Notes: generated by a model from the letters alone, not told the origin. Shown: positions 44,906-55,076, counted from the first letter of the stretch. The stretch: DNA of 64,000 nt from Catalinimonas alkaloidigena (GCF_900100765.1 NZ_FNFO01000002.1:496001-560000); one strand, 5' to 3'. A program made the numbers and translations.

Positions 44906-46693
44906 TTATTCTGAGTCGGAGTCGTTTTGCTCCATTTGCTCGCGCAGTTGCGACAGTGCAGCCAGGTCGCCCAGCGTAGAAGTGGCCGACTCGTTCGAAG
45001 CTTTCTCCGTTTTAGCGGACGAAGGCTTCGACGGCTTGTCTTTCTTCTTCTCGGAACGCTTCGCAGCTTCGCCGTACGTGTTGGTGTGCGAGAGAAGAAT
45101 ACGCTTATCGTCTTTCGAGAACTCCAGTACGCGGAAGTCGAGCGCTTCACCTACTTCGGCTTGCGAGCCCTCTTCTTTCTGAAGGTGCTTGCTCGGCGCA
45201 AAGCCCTCGATGCCATACGGCAACTCGATGGTCGCTCCTTTGTCGTTGCGCGTCAGGATTGTGCCCCGGTGTACGCTGCCCACTTCGAAAATGGTCTCGA
45301 ACGTATCCCATGGGTTTTCTTCCAACTGCTTGTGACCCAGCGCCAGACGACGATTTTCCACGTCCAGTTCCAGTACCACTACGTCCAGGTTGTCACCCAC
45401 TTTCGTGAATTCTGACGGGTGTTTCACCTTCTTCGTCCACGACAGATCCGATACGTGTACCAGACCATCGATACCTTCTTCCAGTTCGAGGAACAGGCCG
45501 AAGTTAGTCAGGTTGCGCACCACACCAGTGTGACGTGTGCCTACTGCGTATTTGGTCAGGATGTCTGACTTCGTCCACGGATCTTCGGTCAGTTGCTTGA
45601 TGCCGAGCGACATTTTGCGCTCTTCACGATCCAGCGTCAGAATGACCGCTTCCAGTTCGTCGCCAACGTTGATAAAATCCTGAGGATTGCGCAGGTGCTG
45701 CGACCACGACATTTCAGAAACGTGGATGAGCCCTTCGACACCCGGTACAATTTCGAGGAACGCGCCGTAGTCGGCTACGTTTACGATGCGACCTTTTACT
45801 TTAGAACCTACCTGGATTTCTTCAGGCAGCGAATCCCACGGATGAGGCGTCAGTTGCTTCATGCCCAGCGAGATACGGCGCTTGTCGTCGTCGAAGTCGA
45901 GTACCACGACGTTGACTTTCTGGTCGAGTTGCAGCACCTCTTCCGGATGGCTGATGCGGCCCCAGGAGATATCGGTGATGTGCAACAGGCCGTCGACGCC
46001 ACCCAGGTCGATGAACACACCGAAGTTGGTCATGTTCTTGATCGTACCTTCCAGCACCTGACCTTTTTCCAGGTTGTTGAGGATTTCGGCTTTTTGCTTT
46101 TCGAGGTCTTTCTCGATCAGCACTTTGTGTGAAACGACGACGTTGTCGTTGGCGTAATTGATCTTGATCACTTTGATCTCCATCTTCTTGCCGACGTACA
46201 CATCGAAGTCTCGGATGGGCTTCACGTCGATCTGTGAACCTGGCAGGAAGGCCTCCACGCCATAGATGTCCACGATCAGACCGCCCTTGGTGCGACGCTT
46301 CACTACGCCCTCGATCACCAGATCTTCTTCGTAGCCGCGCTGAATATTTTCCCAGGCTTTTACGATACGGGCCTTGCGGCGCGACAGGATCAGCTGACCC
46401 TGCGCATCTTCCTGGTCTTCAATGTAAACTTCTACTTCGTCACCGACTTTCAAATCCAGGTCGCGAAATTCGGAGACCGGCACCAGCCCATCAGATTTGA
46501 ATCCGATGTTCAGGATGACGTCTTTGTTGTTCATCCCCACCACACGTCCGGTCACAACTTCTTTCTCGTTGATCTCGTTCAGTGTGTTTTCATACATCTC
46601 GGCCATGCGGTCGCGGTCTTCTTTCGAATACTGCTTTCCGAAGCCCTTCTCCTCAACGGCGTCCCAGTTAAATTCTTCCGGTTGATTGCTCAT
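44906..46693 (-). CDS. rpsA: 30S ribosomal protein S1
   Basis: 595 residues with six S1 RNA-binding repeats from about residue 40 (EKEVVTGRVVGMNNKDVILNIG) to about 540, each with G.V..I...GAF(V).(L).G.EGL.H.S-type patterns, for example GTIKNMTNFGVFIDLGGVDGLLHITD. A C-terminal acidic and Ser/Lys-rich tail ends in NDSDSE. It helps mRNA binding by the 30S subunit. In this phylum Shine-Dalgarno sequences are weak, so S1-dependent initiation may be important. Monocistronic: own promoter and terminator. Confidence 0.98.
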   Translation of the reverse strand: MSNQPEEFNWDAVEEKGFGKQYSKEDRDRMAEMYENTLNEINEKEVVTGRVVGMNNKDVILNIGFKSDGLVPVSEFRDLDLKVGDEVEVYIEDQEDAQGQLILSRRKARIVKAWENIQRGYEEDLVIEGVVKRRTKGGLIVDIYGVEAFLPGSQIDVKPIRDFDVYVGKKMEIKVIKINYANDNVVVSHKVLIEKDLEKQKAEILNNLEKGQVLEGTIKNMTNFGVFIDLGGVDGLLHITDISWGRISHPEEVLQLDQKVNVVVLDFDDDKRRISLGMKQLTPHPWDSLPEEIQVGSKVKGRIVNVADYGAFLEIVPGVEGLIHVSEMSWSQHLRNPQDFINVGDELEAVILTLDREERKMSLGIKQLTEDPWTKSDILTKYAVGTRHTGVVRNLTNFGLFLELEEGIDGLVHVSDLSWTKKVKHPSEFTKVGDNLDVVVLELDVENRRLALGHKQLEENPWDTFETIFEVGSVHRGTILTRNDKGATIELPYGIEGFAPSKHLQKEEGSQAEVGEALDFRVLEFSKDDKRILLSHTNTYGEAAKRSEKKKDKPSKPSSAKTEKASNESATSTLGDLAALSQLREQMEQNDSDSE

Positions 46694-46799
46694 ATAAATT
46701 TTCGTAAGGCTCTGAGTACCACCACATCCCGAGAGCCAGATGGGGGTGGGGTTTAGTTAAGATAACTCCTGGCGGAGCCTATTCTTTTGAACAGGACTG

Positions 46800-46832
46800 C
46801 AAAGGTACAAAATTCCAAATACAACGCCATAA
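46800..46832 (-). promoter_or_regulatory. putative rpsA promoter
   Basis: On the minus strand TACCTTTG (46800-46807) is a perfect TAnnTTTG element, with a weak TTATGG (46827-46832) at 19 bases upstream. It lies about 107 bases before the rpsA start and leaves a long leader, which could carry autoregulation by S1. Confidence 0.5.
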
Positions 46833-46912
46833 GCGCATAAAAATATTGCTCCCTTCGGTCAGGGCGGCACGACGAGGGAGAATGCCTTCGAAAAAAGGGA
46901 GGAAAAGGGCGT

Positions 46913-47659
46913 TTAGCGCTTGAGGGCCTGCATCATTTTACTGGCGAAGATGAACTCCTTGAGTTGCGCATTGTCGGAGTCGAGAATTTCGTTGTTGCTG
47001 CCTTCCCAGACTTTCAATCCTTTCACCAAAAAGAGGATGTGGTCGCCGATGCCCATCACGGAGTTCATGTCGTGGGTCACCACGACGGCCGTCATGTTGT
47101 TCTCGTAGGTGATTTCCTGAATCAACTCGTCGATCGTAATGGACGTTTGCGGGTCGAGGCCCGAATTAGGCTCGTCGCAAAACAGGTAATCGGGATTCAT
47201 CACAATGGCGCGGGCAATGCCGACCCTCTTTTTCATGCCACCGCTGATCTCAGATGGCATTTTCTGGTTCACGCCCGTCAGCCCTACGCGTTCCAGGCAG
47301 AAATCGACCCGGTCGCGCTTCTCGGCGGTCGACATTTTGGTCATCATGTCCAACGGGAAACGGACGTTTTCTCCCACTGTTTTGGAATCGAACAACGCAC
47401 TGCCCTGAAACAACATGCCGATCTCGCGGCGGATGTCGATCTTCGTATCCAGATCTGAGTGGTAGAAATTGCGGTTGTCGAACAGCACTTCGCCTTCGTC
47501 TGGCTGCACCAGTCCGACGATACACTTCAACAAGACACTTTTGCCGGTGCCGCTCGAGCCGATGATCAGGTTCGTCTTTCCTTTATAAAAAGTACCGCTG
47601 ATGCCTTTCAGTACTTCTTTGTCTTCGAACGATTTCTTAATGTTCTGTATCTCGATCAT
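46913..47659 (-). CDS. mlaF: ABC transporter ATPase of the Mla lipid system
   Basis: 248 residues from Met at 47659 (MIEIQNIKKSFEDKEVLKGIS). Walker A GSSGTGKS, signature ISGGMKKRVGIARAI, Walker B YLFCDEPNSGLDP and switch His in VVTHDMNS are all intact. It is the MlaF-type ATPase for phospholipid trafficking between the membranes, co-transcribed with the permease, from which it is separated by 7 bases. The gene for the MCE subunit (MlaD) is not in the immediate vicinity. Confidence 0.94.
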   Translation of the reverse strand: MIEIQNIKKSFEDKEVLKGISGTFYKGKTNLIIGSSGTGKSVLLKCIVGLVQPDEGEVLFDNRNFYHSDLDTKIDIRREIGMLFQGSALFDSKTVGENVRFPLDMMTKMSTAEKRDRVDFCLERVGLTGVNQKMPSEISGGMKKRVGIARAIVMNPDYLFCDEPNSGLDPQTSITIDELIQEITYENNMTAVVVTHDMNSVMGIGDHILFLVKGLKVWEGSNNEILDSDNAQLKEFIFASKMMQALKR

Positions 47660-47666
47660 ACGCGGG

Positions 47667-48395
47667 TCAGAGGAGAAGTTGTGCCAGAAGGTAATCGGCC
47701 AGCAGCACGGCGATGCAACTGTTGGTGACGGCATTGGTACTGGCCTGGCCTACTTCTAACGCACCGCCGGTGGTGAAGAAGCCTTTGAACGAAGAGATCG
47801 ACGAGATCAGAAACGCGAACGCCACCGATTTGATCAGCGCAAACGTGACGTTGTAAGGCACAAAGTCGTAACGAATGCCATAAATGTAGTCTTTCTCGGT
47901 CATGGCTCCGGTCAGCGTCGCGGCCAGATAACCGCCCAGCAACGAAAGGAAACCGGACAGAATCACCAGCATGGGAAACATAATGACCGCCGCGAGGATT
48001 TTGGGAAGCACCAGGTACGAACTGGAGTTGATGCCCATCACCTCGAGGGCGTCGATCTGTTCGGTAATGCGCATCGTACCCAACTCACCCGCGATGTTGG
48101 ACCCTACTTTGCCGGCCAGCACAATGCAGGTGATGGTGGGCGCCAGTTCCAGCACGGTCATGTCGCGCACCACGGTACCTATTATATAAAGGGGCACCAG
48201 CGGGCTCACCAGGTTGTAAGCGGTTTGCACCGCTGTTACGGCTCCGATGAAGGTAGAAACAATCGCTACAATAAAAACTGAGTTGATGCCGATCAGAATC
48301 ATCTCGTCCAGAATGCGGGCCGGATACACCCGAATCGACTCCATGTTCCGGAACAGGCTCCCGATAAAAATGACAAATTTGCCAACGCTTTTCAT
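47667..48395 (-). CDS. mlaE: MlaE-family lipid ABC permease
   Basis: 242 residues with five to six hydrophobic spans. Signature parts are FRNMESIRVYPARILDEMILIGINSVFIVAIVS, the conserved ELAPTITCIVLAGKVGSNIAGELGTMRITEQIDALEVMGI, and VGQASTNAVTNSCIAVLLADYLL near the end. It forms the membrane part of the Mla lipid transporter together with MlaF downstream. Confidence 0.96.
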   Translation of the reverse strand: MKSVGKFVIFIGSLFRNMESIRVYPARILDEMILIGINSVFIVAIVSTFIGAVTAVQTAYNLVSPLVPLYIIGTVVRDMTVLELAPTITCIVLAGKVGSNIAGELGTMRITEQIDALEVMGINSSSYLVLPKILAAVIMFPMLVILSGFLSLLGGYLAATLTGAMTEKDYIYGIRYDFVPYNVTFALIKSVAFAFLISSISSFKGFFTTGGALEVGQASTNAVTNSCIAVLLADYLLAQLLL

Positions 48396-48462
48396 GCAGT
48401 TGAGTTGAGTAGCTAGAGGTAGAGCAACGGCTGGGGAAGGTGTGCTGCCGCAGGCTGCCCGG

Positions 48463-48470
48463 TAAAGTTA
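48463..48470 (-). promoter_or_regulatory. -7 type element before mlaE
   Basis: TAACTTTA on the minus strand matches TAnnTTTG in 7 of 8 positions, about 68 bases before the mlaE start. No TTTG was found at the expected distance upstream. Confidence 0.3.
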
Positions 48471-48581
48471 AGGGACCGTATGCGTTTTTGTTCCGTAACT
48501 TGGTCCGTCGTATTGCAACGCACAGAACCTGAAAGAGTTGTCCGTGTGGTTAGCGACTCAAGTTTAATTTAAATCTGATTC

Positions 48582-49289
48582 ATGGAAAAATTGATTGTGG
48601 TGACGGGAGGTACCAAAGGCATCGGTCGTGCGGTAATTGAGCGGTTTGCGGCCGCCGGTGTCGACGCCGTCACGTGCGCGCGACACGCCGAAGATCTGGA
48701 CGAACTCGCCGCCGATTTTGCACAGCGATTTCCGCAACAGCAACTCTTCACCCAACCGGCCGATCTGTCTGATCCGCAACAGGTCACCGCGTTTGCCGAG
48801 TTTGTGATGTCGCTGAACCGTCCGGTCGACGTGCTGGTCAACAACGCTGGCTTTTTTGTGCCGGGGCAGGTGCACAACGAAGAAGAGGGCGTGCTGGAAG
48901 CCACGCTGCAATTGAATCTGGTCAGCGTTTATCACCTGACGCGGCGTTTCGTGCCGGGCATGAAGGCGCGGCAATCGGGCCATATTTTCAACCTTTGTTC
49001 TACGGCCAGCATCATGGCTTACACCAACGGAGGGTCGTACTGCATCTCCAAATTTGCGCTGTATGGGTTCTCTAAGGTACTGCGCGAAGAGCTGAAGGAA
49101 GAAGGAATACGCGTGACGAGCGTGCTGCCCGGCGCAACGCTGACGGCCAGCTGGGCGGGAACTGACCTGCCTCCCGAGCGATTTATGCCCTCCGAAGATG
49201 TCGCAGAAGCTATGTTTTCGGCCTGGCAACTCTCGCCGCGCTCGGTGGTAGAAGAGGTGCTGATCCGTCCGCAGTTGGGCGACCTCTGA
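48582..49289 (+). CDS. short-chain dehydrogenase/reductase
   Basis: 235 residues of the classical SDR type: cofactor motif TGGTKGIG (about 8-15), structural NNAG in DVLVNNAGFF, catalytic Ser in NLCSTASIMAY and YCISK (Tyr and Lys), then PGATLTASW. Arg in the ARH segment after the second strand suggests preference for NADP. The substrate is not evident; the best relatives would be 3-oxoacyl-ACP reductase-like or sepiapterin-reductase-like proteins. It stands alone, divergent from mlaE. Confidence 0.93.
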   Translation: MEKLIVVTGGTKGIGRAVIERFAAAGVDAVTCARHAEDLDELAADFAQRFPQQQLFTQPADLSDPQQVTAFAEFVMSLNRPVDVLVNNAGFFVPGQVHNEEEGVLEATLQLNLVSVYHLTRRFVPGMKARQSGHIFNLCSTASIMAYTNGGSYCISKFALYGFSKVLREELKEEGIRVTSVLPGATLTASWAGTDLPPERFMPSEDVAEAMFSAWQLSPRSVVEEVLIRPQLGDL

Positions 49290-49518
49290 AAAACGCGGAC
49301 GTAAGTTTTTGCAGCAAAATCATCAGGATCGTTTTCGCCTGAAAACGCGGTCAGCGAGAAGGTGCGGAAAACGCCTCTTCAATTTCACTTTTAGAATGAT
49401 TCGTTGCATGCCCTGAGGGCCGGGAGAACGCAATCGATAAACCCGGTGCCAATCTGCCTGAATATTACACAGACAATGATTGCCAGGGAGTTGCCGCCCA
49501 TGCGGATAGCCATCCCAG

Positions 49519-49526
49519 TAGCTTTG
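49519..49526 (+). promoter_or_regulatory. -7 type element before S8 protease gene
   Basis: TAGCTTTG is a perfect TAnnTTTG match, 29 bases before the start codon. A TTG at 49491-49493 is 25 bases upstream, longer than usual. The rest of the 49290-49518 gap shows nothing more. Confidence 0.4.
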
Positions 49527-49554
49527 TATACCTGACGCGGATTGCCGATCGAGT

Positions 49555-52500
49555 ATGCAAAAGCTGTTCCTTAGTTGTATTTTTTTAATAGCGGGTTGGG
49601 GCTTGCAAGCACAAGCACCTGCTGCCCAGAACTTTACGCAAGCGCCGGTGAAGGCGGCTCAACAGAAAGCGTTACGACAACTTGCCGACGTGTACGAGGC
49701 GCACTACCAGCGCCAGCAAGCCTCTGCCCAACGTTGGGCAACTTTGCACGCCCAACCGCTGCGCTTGCAGACGACGCAGGGACACGTGCGTTTGTTGAGT
49801 GGGTTTGCGCCCAACGGACAGCCGCTTTTCCAACAAACGGAGAACAACCAAGCCTCGGCCGCGACCATCGGCACGACGTACCTGTTGCCGGGGGGCGGTT
49901 TACAACTCAACCTCACCGGCCAGGGCATGCGCATCGGGCAGTGGGACGGCGGTAGCGTATTGGGGACGCATCAGGAATTGAGCGGGCGGGTGCTCCAGTA
50001 CGAATCGGGCCTGGACGTCAATGCACATGCCACCCACGTCGCGGGTACGCTGGTCGCTAGCGGGGTGCAGAGCCTGGCGCGGGGCATGGCCCCCGAAGCT
50101 CAATTGCGTGCTTACGATTTCGACAACGACTTGAGTGAAATGGCGTCTGCGGCAGCCGATGGGCTGCTGATCTCCAACCATTCGTACGGAACGGCGGCGG
50201 GCTGGGACGAGGCGACCAACGCGTGGTACGGCGATCCGATCATCAGTGAGGACGAAGACTGGAAGTTTGGTTTTTATGACGAGAAAGCGCAAGCCTGGGA
50301 CCAGATTGCGCACGATGCGCCCTACTACCTGATTGTGAAATCGGTAGGGAACGACCGCGGCAATGCGCAGCCGGCCAGCGGGAAGTATCAGGTATGGGAC
50401 GGAAGCGGTTGGGTAGAAAGTACGCGGGCACGTCCTAAAGACGGGGGGACCGATGGCTTCGATTGCATCAGCACGTATGCCACGGCCAAAAACATCCTCA
50501 CCGTAGGGGCCATCAAAGCCTTGGAAAGCGGTTACACGACGCCCAGTGCCGTCACCATGTCGGATTTCAGTAGCTGGGGACCGACGGACGACGGGCGCAT
50601 CAAACCCGACGTGGTCGCCAACGGCGTAATGGTCTATTCTACGAATTCATACAGCAATTCTGCGTATTCGTACCGGTCGGGTTCGTCGATGGCGGCACCG
50701 AGTGTGGCGGGTTCGCTGCTGTTGGTGCAGGAGTATGCCCATCGTCTGACCGGAAATTACTTGCGGGCCGCCACCCTGAAAGCCCTGACCATCCATACTG
50801 CCGATGAAGCGGGGCCACAGCCCGGGCCGGACTACATGTTTGGATGGGGAGTCGCCAACCTGCGGCAGGTCGCAACGGTAGTGGGCGATACTTCGGAAGC
50901 GCACCTCTACACCGAAGCCCAACTGGCCCAAGGCAAAACCTACCTTCTTTCCATCGAGTCGGACGGCACCCAGCCGCTGGTAGCAACGCTGTGCTGGACT
51001 GACCTGCCAGGGTACCCGTCGTATCCGTCGCTGAACTCGCCCGAATTAAAGCTGATCAACGATCTGGACATGCGCATCACCGATCCGGAAGGGCAGGTGT
51101 ACCAACCGTACGTGCTGAATCCGGCGCAGCCCCAGCAAGCCGCCACCACCGGCGACAACATCCGCGACAACGTCGAAAAAATTGTCATTCCCGACGCCAT
51201 GCCCGGTGTCTATACGCTGAAAATTACCCACAAAGCTTTATTGACCGGCAGCGCACAGCCTTTTTCGCTGGTGGTGAGTGGGCGCAAATCACGCAATGCC
51301 CCGCCACCACCTACGCTAGCGGCGAGTGCCGTCACACAAACCACCTACTGCCTCGGAACCGAACTTGCCGTGGCTTATCAGACCACCGGTACGTTTCAGA
51401 ACGGCAATAGCTTTCGGCTGGAACTTTCGGATGCTTCGGGCAGCTTCACGTCATCGACGCTGATCGGATCAGCACAAGGTACGGGAGGCTCCATTCGGGG
51501 TATTATTCCAAGCTACCTGCCGGCCGGAACCGGCTATCGCTTGCGGGTCGTGAGCACTGCACCGCGTCTTGTGGCTACTGGCAGCGAAGAAGCTTTGCAA
51601 CTGGTGCCTTCGCCCGCTCGTCCGTCGGCGACCAGCAACGGACCTGTCTGTACCGGCGATGTGTTGTTTCTGCAAACCGATTTCCTCGAAAACGGGACGT
51701 ACCACTGGCAAGGCCCCAACGGGTTCGAATCCGACGAACAGATGCCCGTCATCGTCAACGCCGGACTAGAACATGGCGGCACGTACCGCTTGTCAGTTAT
51801 GACGAACGGGTGCGTGAGCGAAGAAGCCAGTGTGACCGTCCAAGTGACTTCGGTGCCCGTGGTAACGCTCCAGACCGACGGTTCCACCACGTTTTGTAGC
51901 GGCGAATCGGTCGAGCTGTCCGTGCCCGCCGGGATAGGGGCGGCGTACCAATGGTACTGGGACGGTACACCACTCGATGCCGCGACAACCTCCTCATTCC
52001 AGGCTACGGAAGAGGGCGCATACAGCGTACAGGTAACGACCGAAGCGGGCTGTCTGGCCTTTTCCGATACGGTGCAGGTGTACGTAAAGCCCACGCCGGT
52101 AGCCACGCTCGTCTTTCAGGAAGGCGTCTTGTATGCCTCGGGCGGGAGTATCTACCGCTGGCAGCGCGATGGCCAATGGATTGAGGACGCCGCGGACTCG
52201 ACGTATGTGCCGATGGAACCGGGGCTGTATGCCGTCAGCATTGGCAACGAAACGGGGTGTAGCGCGCTGTCGACGCCGTTCGCCTTCCAACAGGATAGCA
52301 CGGCCCATACGCTTCTCTACGCCGCCTCCGTCGCGGACTTTACGCCGGGCCTGAGTGTGGGCCAACGGGCGATCGACCAGTGGCACAACCGCCCCGAACG
52401 AGCGTTGCAGGCTCCGGAGGAAACGGGCGATCCGCAGAGCGCCGTCCGGCTGGGTAAAGGCGGCTGGCTGACCCTGATGCTGTCCGATTCGTTAGCCAAC

Positions 52501-53481
52501 GGCGTCGGGACCGATCTGCAAGTCGTCCCGCTCGATACGACTCTTTGCGAAGAAAATCGGGCGCAAGCGTACGTACTGGCGTCGCAAAACGGAACTGATT
52601 TTGTGTATCTGGGGATCGCGTGCGGACGTACGGACCTCGATCTGCAAGCGCTGCCGTGGGCGCGTTACATCCGACTGATTGATACAAACGAAGGCCTGGA
52701 TGCCGATGGGTTTACGCTGGATGGCCTGATCGGCACGAGCGGCGCGTACCGCCAGGGTGCGTTAACGGAATTGCAGACGTGTGGTGCCTGGGACGTTGTG
52801 AAGTACCGCTCTGGGAAAGATCTGGCCGGAAACGGACTGGACGATAGCCTGACGGTAACGGCGCATGTCCTGGACGTGCCCGATGGAAAAACGACTGCGT
52901 TGGGGTACGGTGGCGAACTGGTTGTGCAGCTAGAAACCGCGCTGTTCAATCGGTTCGGGACGCACCCCGACTTTGAAATTACGGGCCCTACGTCGACCGG
53001 GGAATTGGACGTAGCGGTGCAGGCATCGATCGACGGCAGCACGTGGCACGAAGTCGGTACCATCACCGCTCAGGAACGGTGGGTCGATCTGGCCGAATTG
53101 CCTTTTGCCATGTACGTCCGGCTACAGGACCAGAGCCAGGCCTCGTCGGCGGCACCGTATGGACTTTTGATCGATGGGCTGCGTTGCCGTCCGCACGAAG
53201 AGCGCACCGAACCCGATACGCCTCTTTATCCGCCGCACGTATACCCTAATCCGTACCGCGCGCAGTTGACGCTCGACTACACGGCGGTCGAAGACGAACA
53301 GACCCTGCGTGTACAGGTCGTAGATGTCTACGGGGCGACCGTCTGGCAAGCCGAACAGGCCCTGGAGCTGGACCAGCACTACTCCCTTTTGTTGCCGCTG
53401 GGAACGCAGGCACCCGGGGTTTACTACCTCATCACCACGACCGAGCGGTACCGGCAGACGCTGAAAATCGTCAAGCAGTAA
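49555..53481 (+). CDS. secreted subtilisin-family (S8) protease with T9SS sorting domain
   Basis: 1308 residues. Signal peptide ending AGWGLQAQ; subtilisin core with Asp131 in IGQWDGG, His161 in HATHVAGTL and Ser378 in GSSMAAPSVAGSL; a proprotein-convertase-like beta domain at about 455-575; several Ig/PKD-like modules at about 590-880 (each with paired Cys, for example TYCLGTELAVAYQT, TFCSGESVELSV); beta-sandwich repeats; and a type A type-IX-secretion sorting domain over the last 75 residues (VYPNPYRAQLTLDY, GVYYLITTTERYRQTLKIVKQ). It is exported to the surface or medium, probably for protein degradation. Confidence 0.96.
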   Translation: MQKLFLSCIFLIAGWGLQAQAPAAQNFTQAPVKAAQQKALRQLADVYEAHYQRQQASAQRWATLHAQPLRLQTTQGHVRLLSGFAPNGQPLFQQTENNQASAATIGTTYLLPGGGLQLNLTGQGMRIGQWDGGSVLGTHQELSGRVLQYESGLDVNAHATHVAGTLVASGVQSLARGMAPEAQLRAYDFDNDLSEMASAAADGLLISNHSYGTAAGWDEATNAWYGDPIISEDEDWKFGFYDEKAQAWDQIAHDAPYYLIVKSVGNDRGNAQPASGKYQVWDGSGWVESTRARPKDGGTDGFDCISTYATAKNILTVGAIKALESGYTTPSAVTMSDFSSWGPTDDGRIKPDVVANGVMVYSTNSYSNSAYSYRSGSSMAAPSVAGSLLLVQEYAHRLTGNYLRAATLKALTIHTADEAGPQPGPDYMFGWGVANLRQVATVVGDTSEAHLYTEAQLAQGKTYLLSIESDGTQPLVATLCWTDLPGYPSYPSLNSPELKLINDLDMRITDPEGQVYQPYVLNPAQPQQAATTGDNIRDNVEKIVIPDAMPGVYTLKITHKALLTGSAQPFSLVVSGRKSRNAPPPPTLAASAVTQTTYCLGTELAVAYQTTGTFQNGNSFRLELSDASGSFTSSTLIGSAQGTGGSIRGIIPSYLPAGTGYRLRVVSTAPRLVATGSEEALQLVPSPARPSATSNGPVCTGDVLFLQTDFLENGTYHWQGPNGFESDEQMPVIVNAGLEHGGTYRLSVMTNGCVSEEASVTVQVTSVPVVTLQTDGSTTFCSGESVELSVPAGIGAAYQWYWDGTPLDAATTSSFQATEEGAYSVQVTTEAGCLAFSDTVQVYVKPTPVATLVFQEGVLYASGGSIYRWQRDGQWIEDAADSTYVPMEPGLYAVSIGNETGCSALSTPFAFQQDSTAHTLLYAASVADFTPGLSVGQRAIDQWHNRPERALQAPEETGDPQSAVRLGKGGWLTLMLSDSLANGVGTDLQVVPLDTTLCEENRAQAYVLASQNGTDFVYLGIACGRTDLDLQALPWARYIRLIDTNEGLDADGFTLDGLIGTSGAYRQGALTELQTCGAWDVVKYRSGKDLAGNGLDDSLTVTAHVLDVPDGKTTALGYGGELVVQLETALFNRFGTHPDFEITGPTSTGELDVAVQASIDGSTWHEVGTITAQERWVDLAELPFAMYVRLQDQSQASSAAPYGLLIDGLRCRPHEERTEPDTPLYPPHVYPNPYRAQLTLDYTAVEDEQTLRVQVVDVYGATVWQAEQALELDQHYSLLLPLGTQAPGVYYLITTTERYRQTLKIVKQ

Positions 53482-53568
53482 GTGTTGGAGGGGGGCGGCG
53501 AGAAGCGCCTGAACGGTCTAGTTTTGCGGATCGGCGAACAATCCGGAGTAGCAAGCGACTAATTCTGC

Positions 53569-53576
53569 TAACTTTG
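53569..53576 (+). promoter_or_regulatory. -7 type element before gatB
   Basis: TAACTTTG is a perfect TAnnTTTG match, 48 bases before the gatB start. No TTTG is seen at the expected upstream distance. Confidence 0.4.
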
Positions 53577-53624
53577 GACTTTTGCTGCCACCGCTTACTT
53601 AGTATCAGCCTATTACCTGTGCGT

Positions 53625-55076
53625 ATGCTTTCGAAGTACGAACCCGTCATCGGGCTTGAAGTCCACTGCCAATTGCTCACCGCCAGCAAGGCCTTTGCCG
53701 CCGACCCGAACGCCTCCGGTGGCGAACCCAATACCCACATCAGTGTGATTACGCTGGCGCATCCCGGCGCCTTGCCGCGTACCAACCGCAAAATGGTCGA
53801 GTATGCCATCCGCATGGGGCTGGCGTGTGGGTCGGAAATTACGCGCTACGGGGTGTTTGCCCGGAAAAACTACTTCTATCCCGACTTGCCCAAAGGGTAT
53901 CAGATCTCACAGGAAAAAACGCCGATTTGCCAGGGCGGCCAGGTGGTCATCCGCAAGCCGTCCGGCGAAGAACTGGCGCTGCGGCTGCACCACATCCACA
54001 TGGAAGAAGATGCCGGGAAGTCGATTCACCTGGAGGGCGAGCCTGAGTCGCTGTTGGACTATAACCGGGCGGGCGTACCGTTGATCGAAGTGGTATCCGA
54101 CCCCGAAATGCGCAGTGCCGAAGAAGCTGTGCTCTATCTGCAAGAAGTGCGGCGGCTGGTGCGCTACCTCGACATTTGCGATGGCAACCTGGAAGAAGGC
54201 TCGTTTCGTTGCGACGCCAACGTATCGGTGCGTTTGCGCGGCGAAACCAAGCTGGGGCAGAAAGTGGAGATCAAAAACATGAACTCGTTTCGGAACGTGC
54301 AGCGCGCCATCGATTACGAGATCGAACGGCAGATTCAGTTGCTCGAAAAGGGCGAGAAAATTCTCTCGGAGACCCGCCTGTTTGATGCCAACACGGGCAT
54401 TACGCTTGGCATGCGTACGAAAGAAGCCATGAACGATTACCGCTACTTTCCGGAGCCCGACCTGGCCCCGTTGCAGATCTCGGAAACCTGGCTGAACGAG
54501 ATCAAAGCGAGTATGCCCGCCCTGCCTCAGGAGCTGTATCAGAAGTTTACGCAGCAGTACGGCTTGCCGGCCTACGACGCCGGAATTCTGACCGAAAGCA
54601 AAGAAATGGCATTCTTCTTTGAAGAGGCCTGCCAGCACACGGCCAACTACAAGGGCGTTTCCAACTGGCTGATGGGGCCGGTGCAGTCGTACCTGAACGC
54701 TACTGGCTCGGCCATCGACCAGTTTCCGTTGCAACCGTCCCAACTAACCGCACTGATCACGCTGGTGGACGAGAGCCACGTTAGCTACGCTGCGGCCACA
54801 CAGCAGCTCCTCCCGGCCTGGATCGAGGCCCCGCAACGGGACGTTCGGACGTTGGCCGAAGAGAAAAATCTTTGGATGGAGGGCGACGACGATACGCTGC
54901 AACCGATCATCGCGACGGTGTTGGAGCGCTTTCCCGACAAGGTGAAAGCCTACCGCAAAGGCAAAAAAGGCCTGATTGGCCTGTTTATGGGCGAAGTGAT
55001 GAAAGCCACCCGCGGCAAGGCCGATCCCAAGAAAGCGAACGAACTATTAACCAAAGCTTTGAGTTTAAACGAGTAA
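53625..55076 (+). CDS. gatB: aspartyl/glutamyl-tRNA amidotransferase subunit B
   Basis: 483 residues starting MLSKYEPVIGLEVHCQLLTASKAF; the Met at 53574 gives an unrelated extension and was rejected. Typical GatB parts are ADPNASGGEPNTHISVITLAHPGALP, YFYPDLPKGYQISQ, DYNRAGVPLIEVVSDPEMRSAEEA, KNMNSFRNVQRAIDYEIERQ and the C-terminal YqeY-like domain (GKADPKKANELLTKAL). With GatA and GatC it amidates Glu-tRNA(Gln) and Asp-tRNA(Asn). gatA and gatC are not in the window. Confidence 0.98.
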   Translation: MLSKYEPVIGLEVHCQLLTASKAFAADPNASGGEPNTHISVITLAHPGALPRTNRKMVEYAIRMGLACGSEITRYGVFARKNYFYPDLPKGYQISQEKTPICQGGQVVIRKPSGEELALRLHHIHMEEDAGKSIHLEGEPESLLDYNRAGVPLIEVVSDPEMRSAEEAVLYLQEVRRLVRYLDICDGNLEEGSFRCDANVSVRLRGETKLGQKVEIKNMNSFRNVQRAIDYEIERQIQLLEKGEKILSETRLFDANTGITLGMRTKEAMNDYRYFPEPDLAPLQISETWLNEIKASMPALPQELYQKFTQQYGLPAYDAGILTESKEMAFFFEEACQHTANYKGVSNWLMGPVQSYLNATGSAIDQFPLQPSQLTALITLVDESHVSYAAATQQLLPAWIEAPQRDVRTLAEEKNLWMEGDDDTLQPIIATVLERFPDKVKAYRKGKKGLIGLFMGEVMKATRGKADPKKANELLTKALSLNE

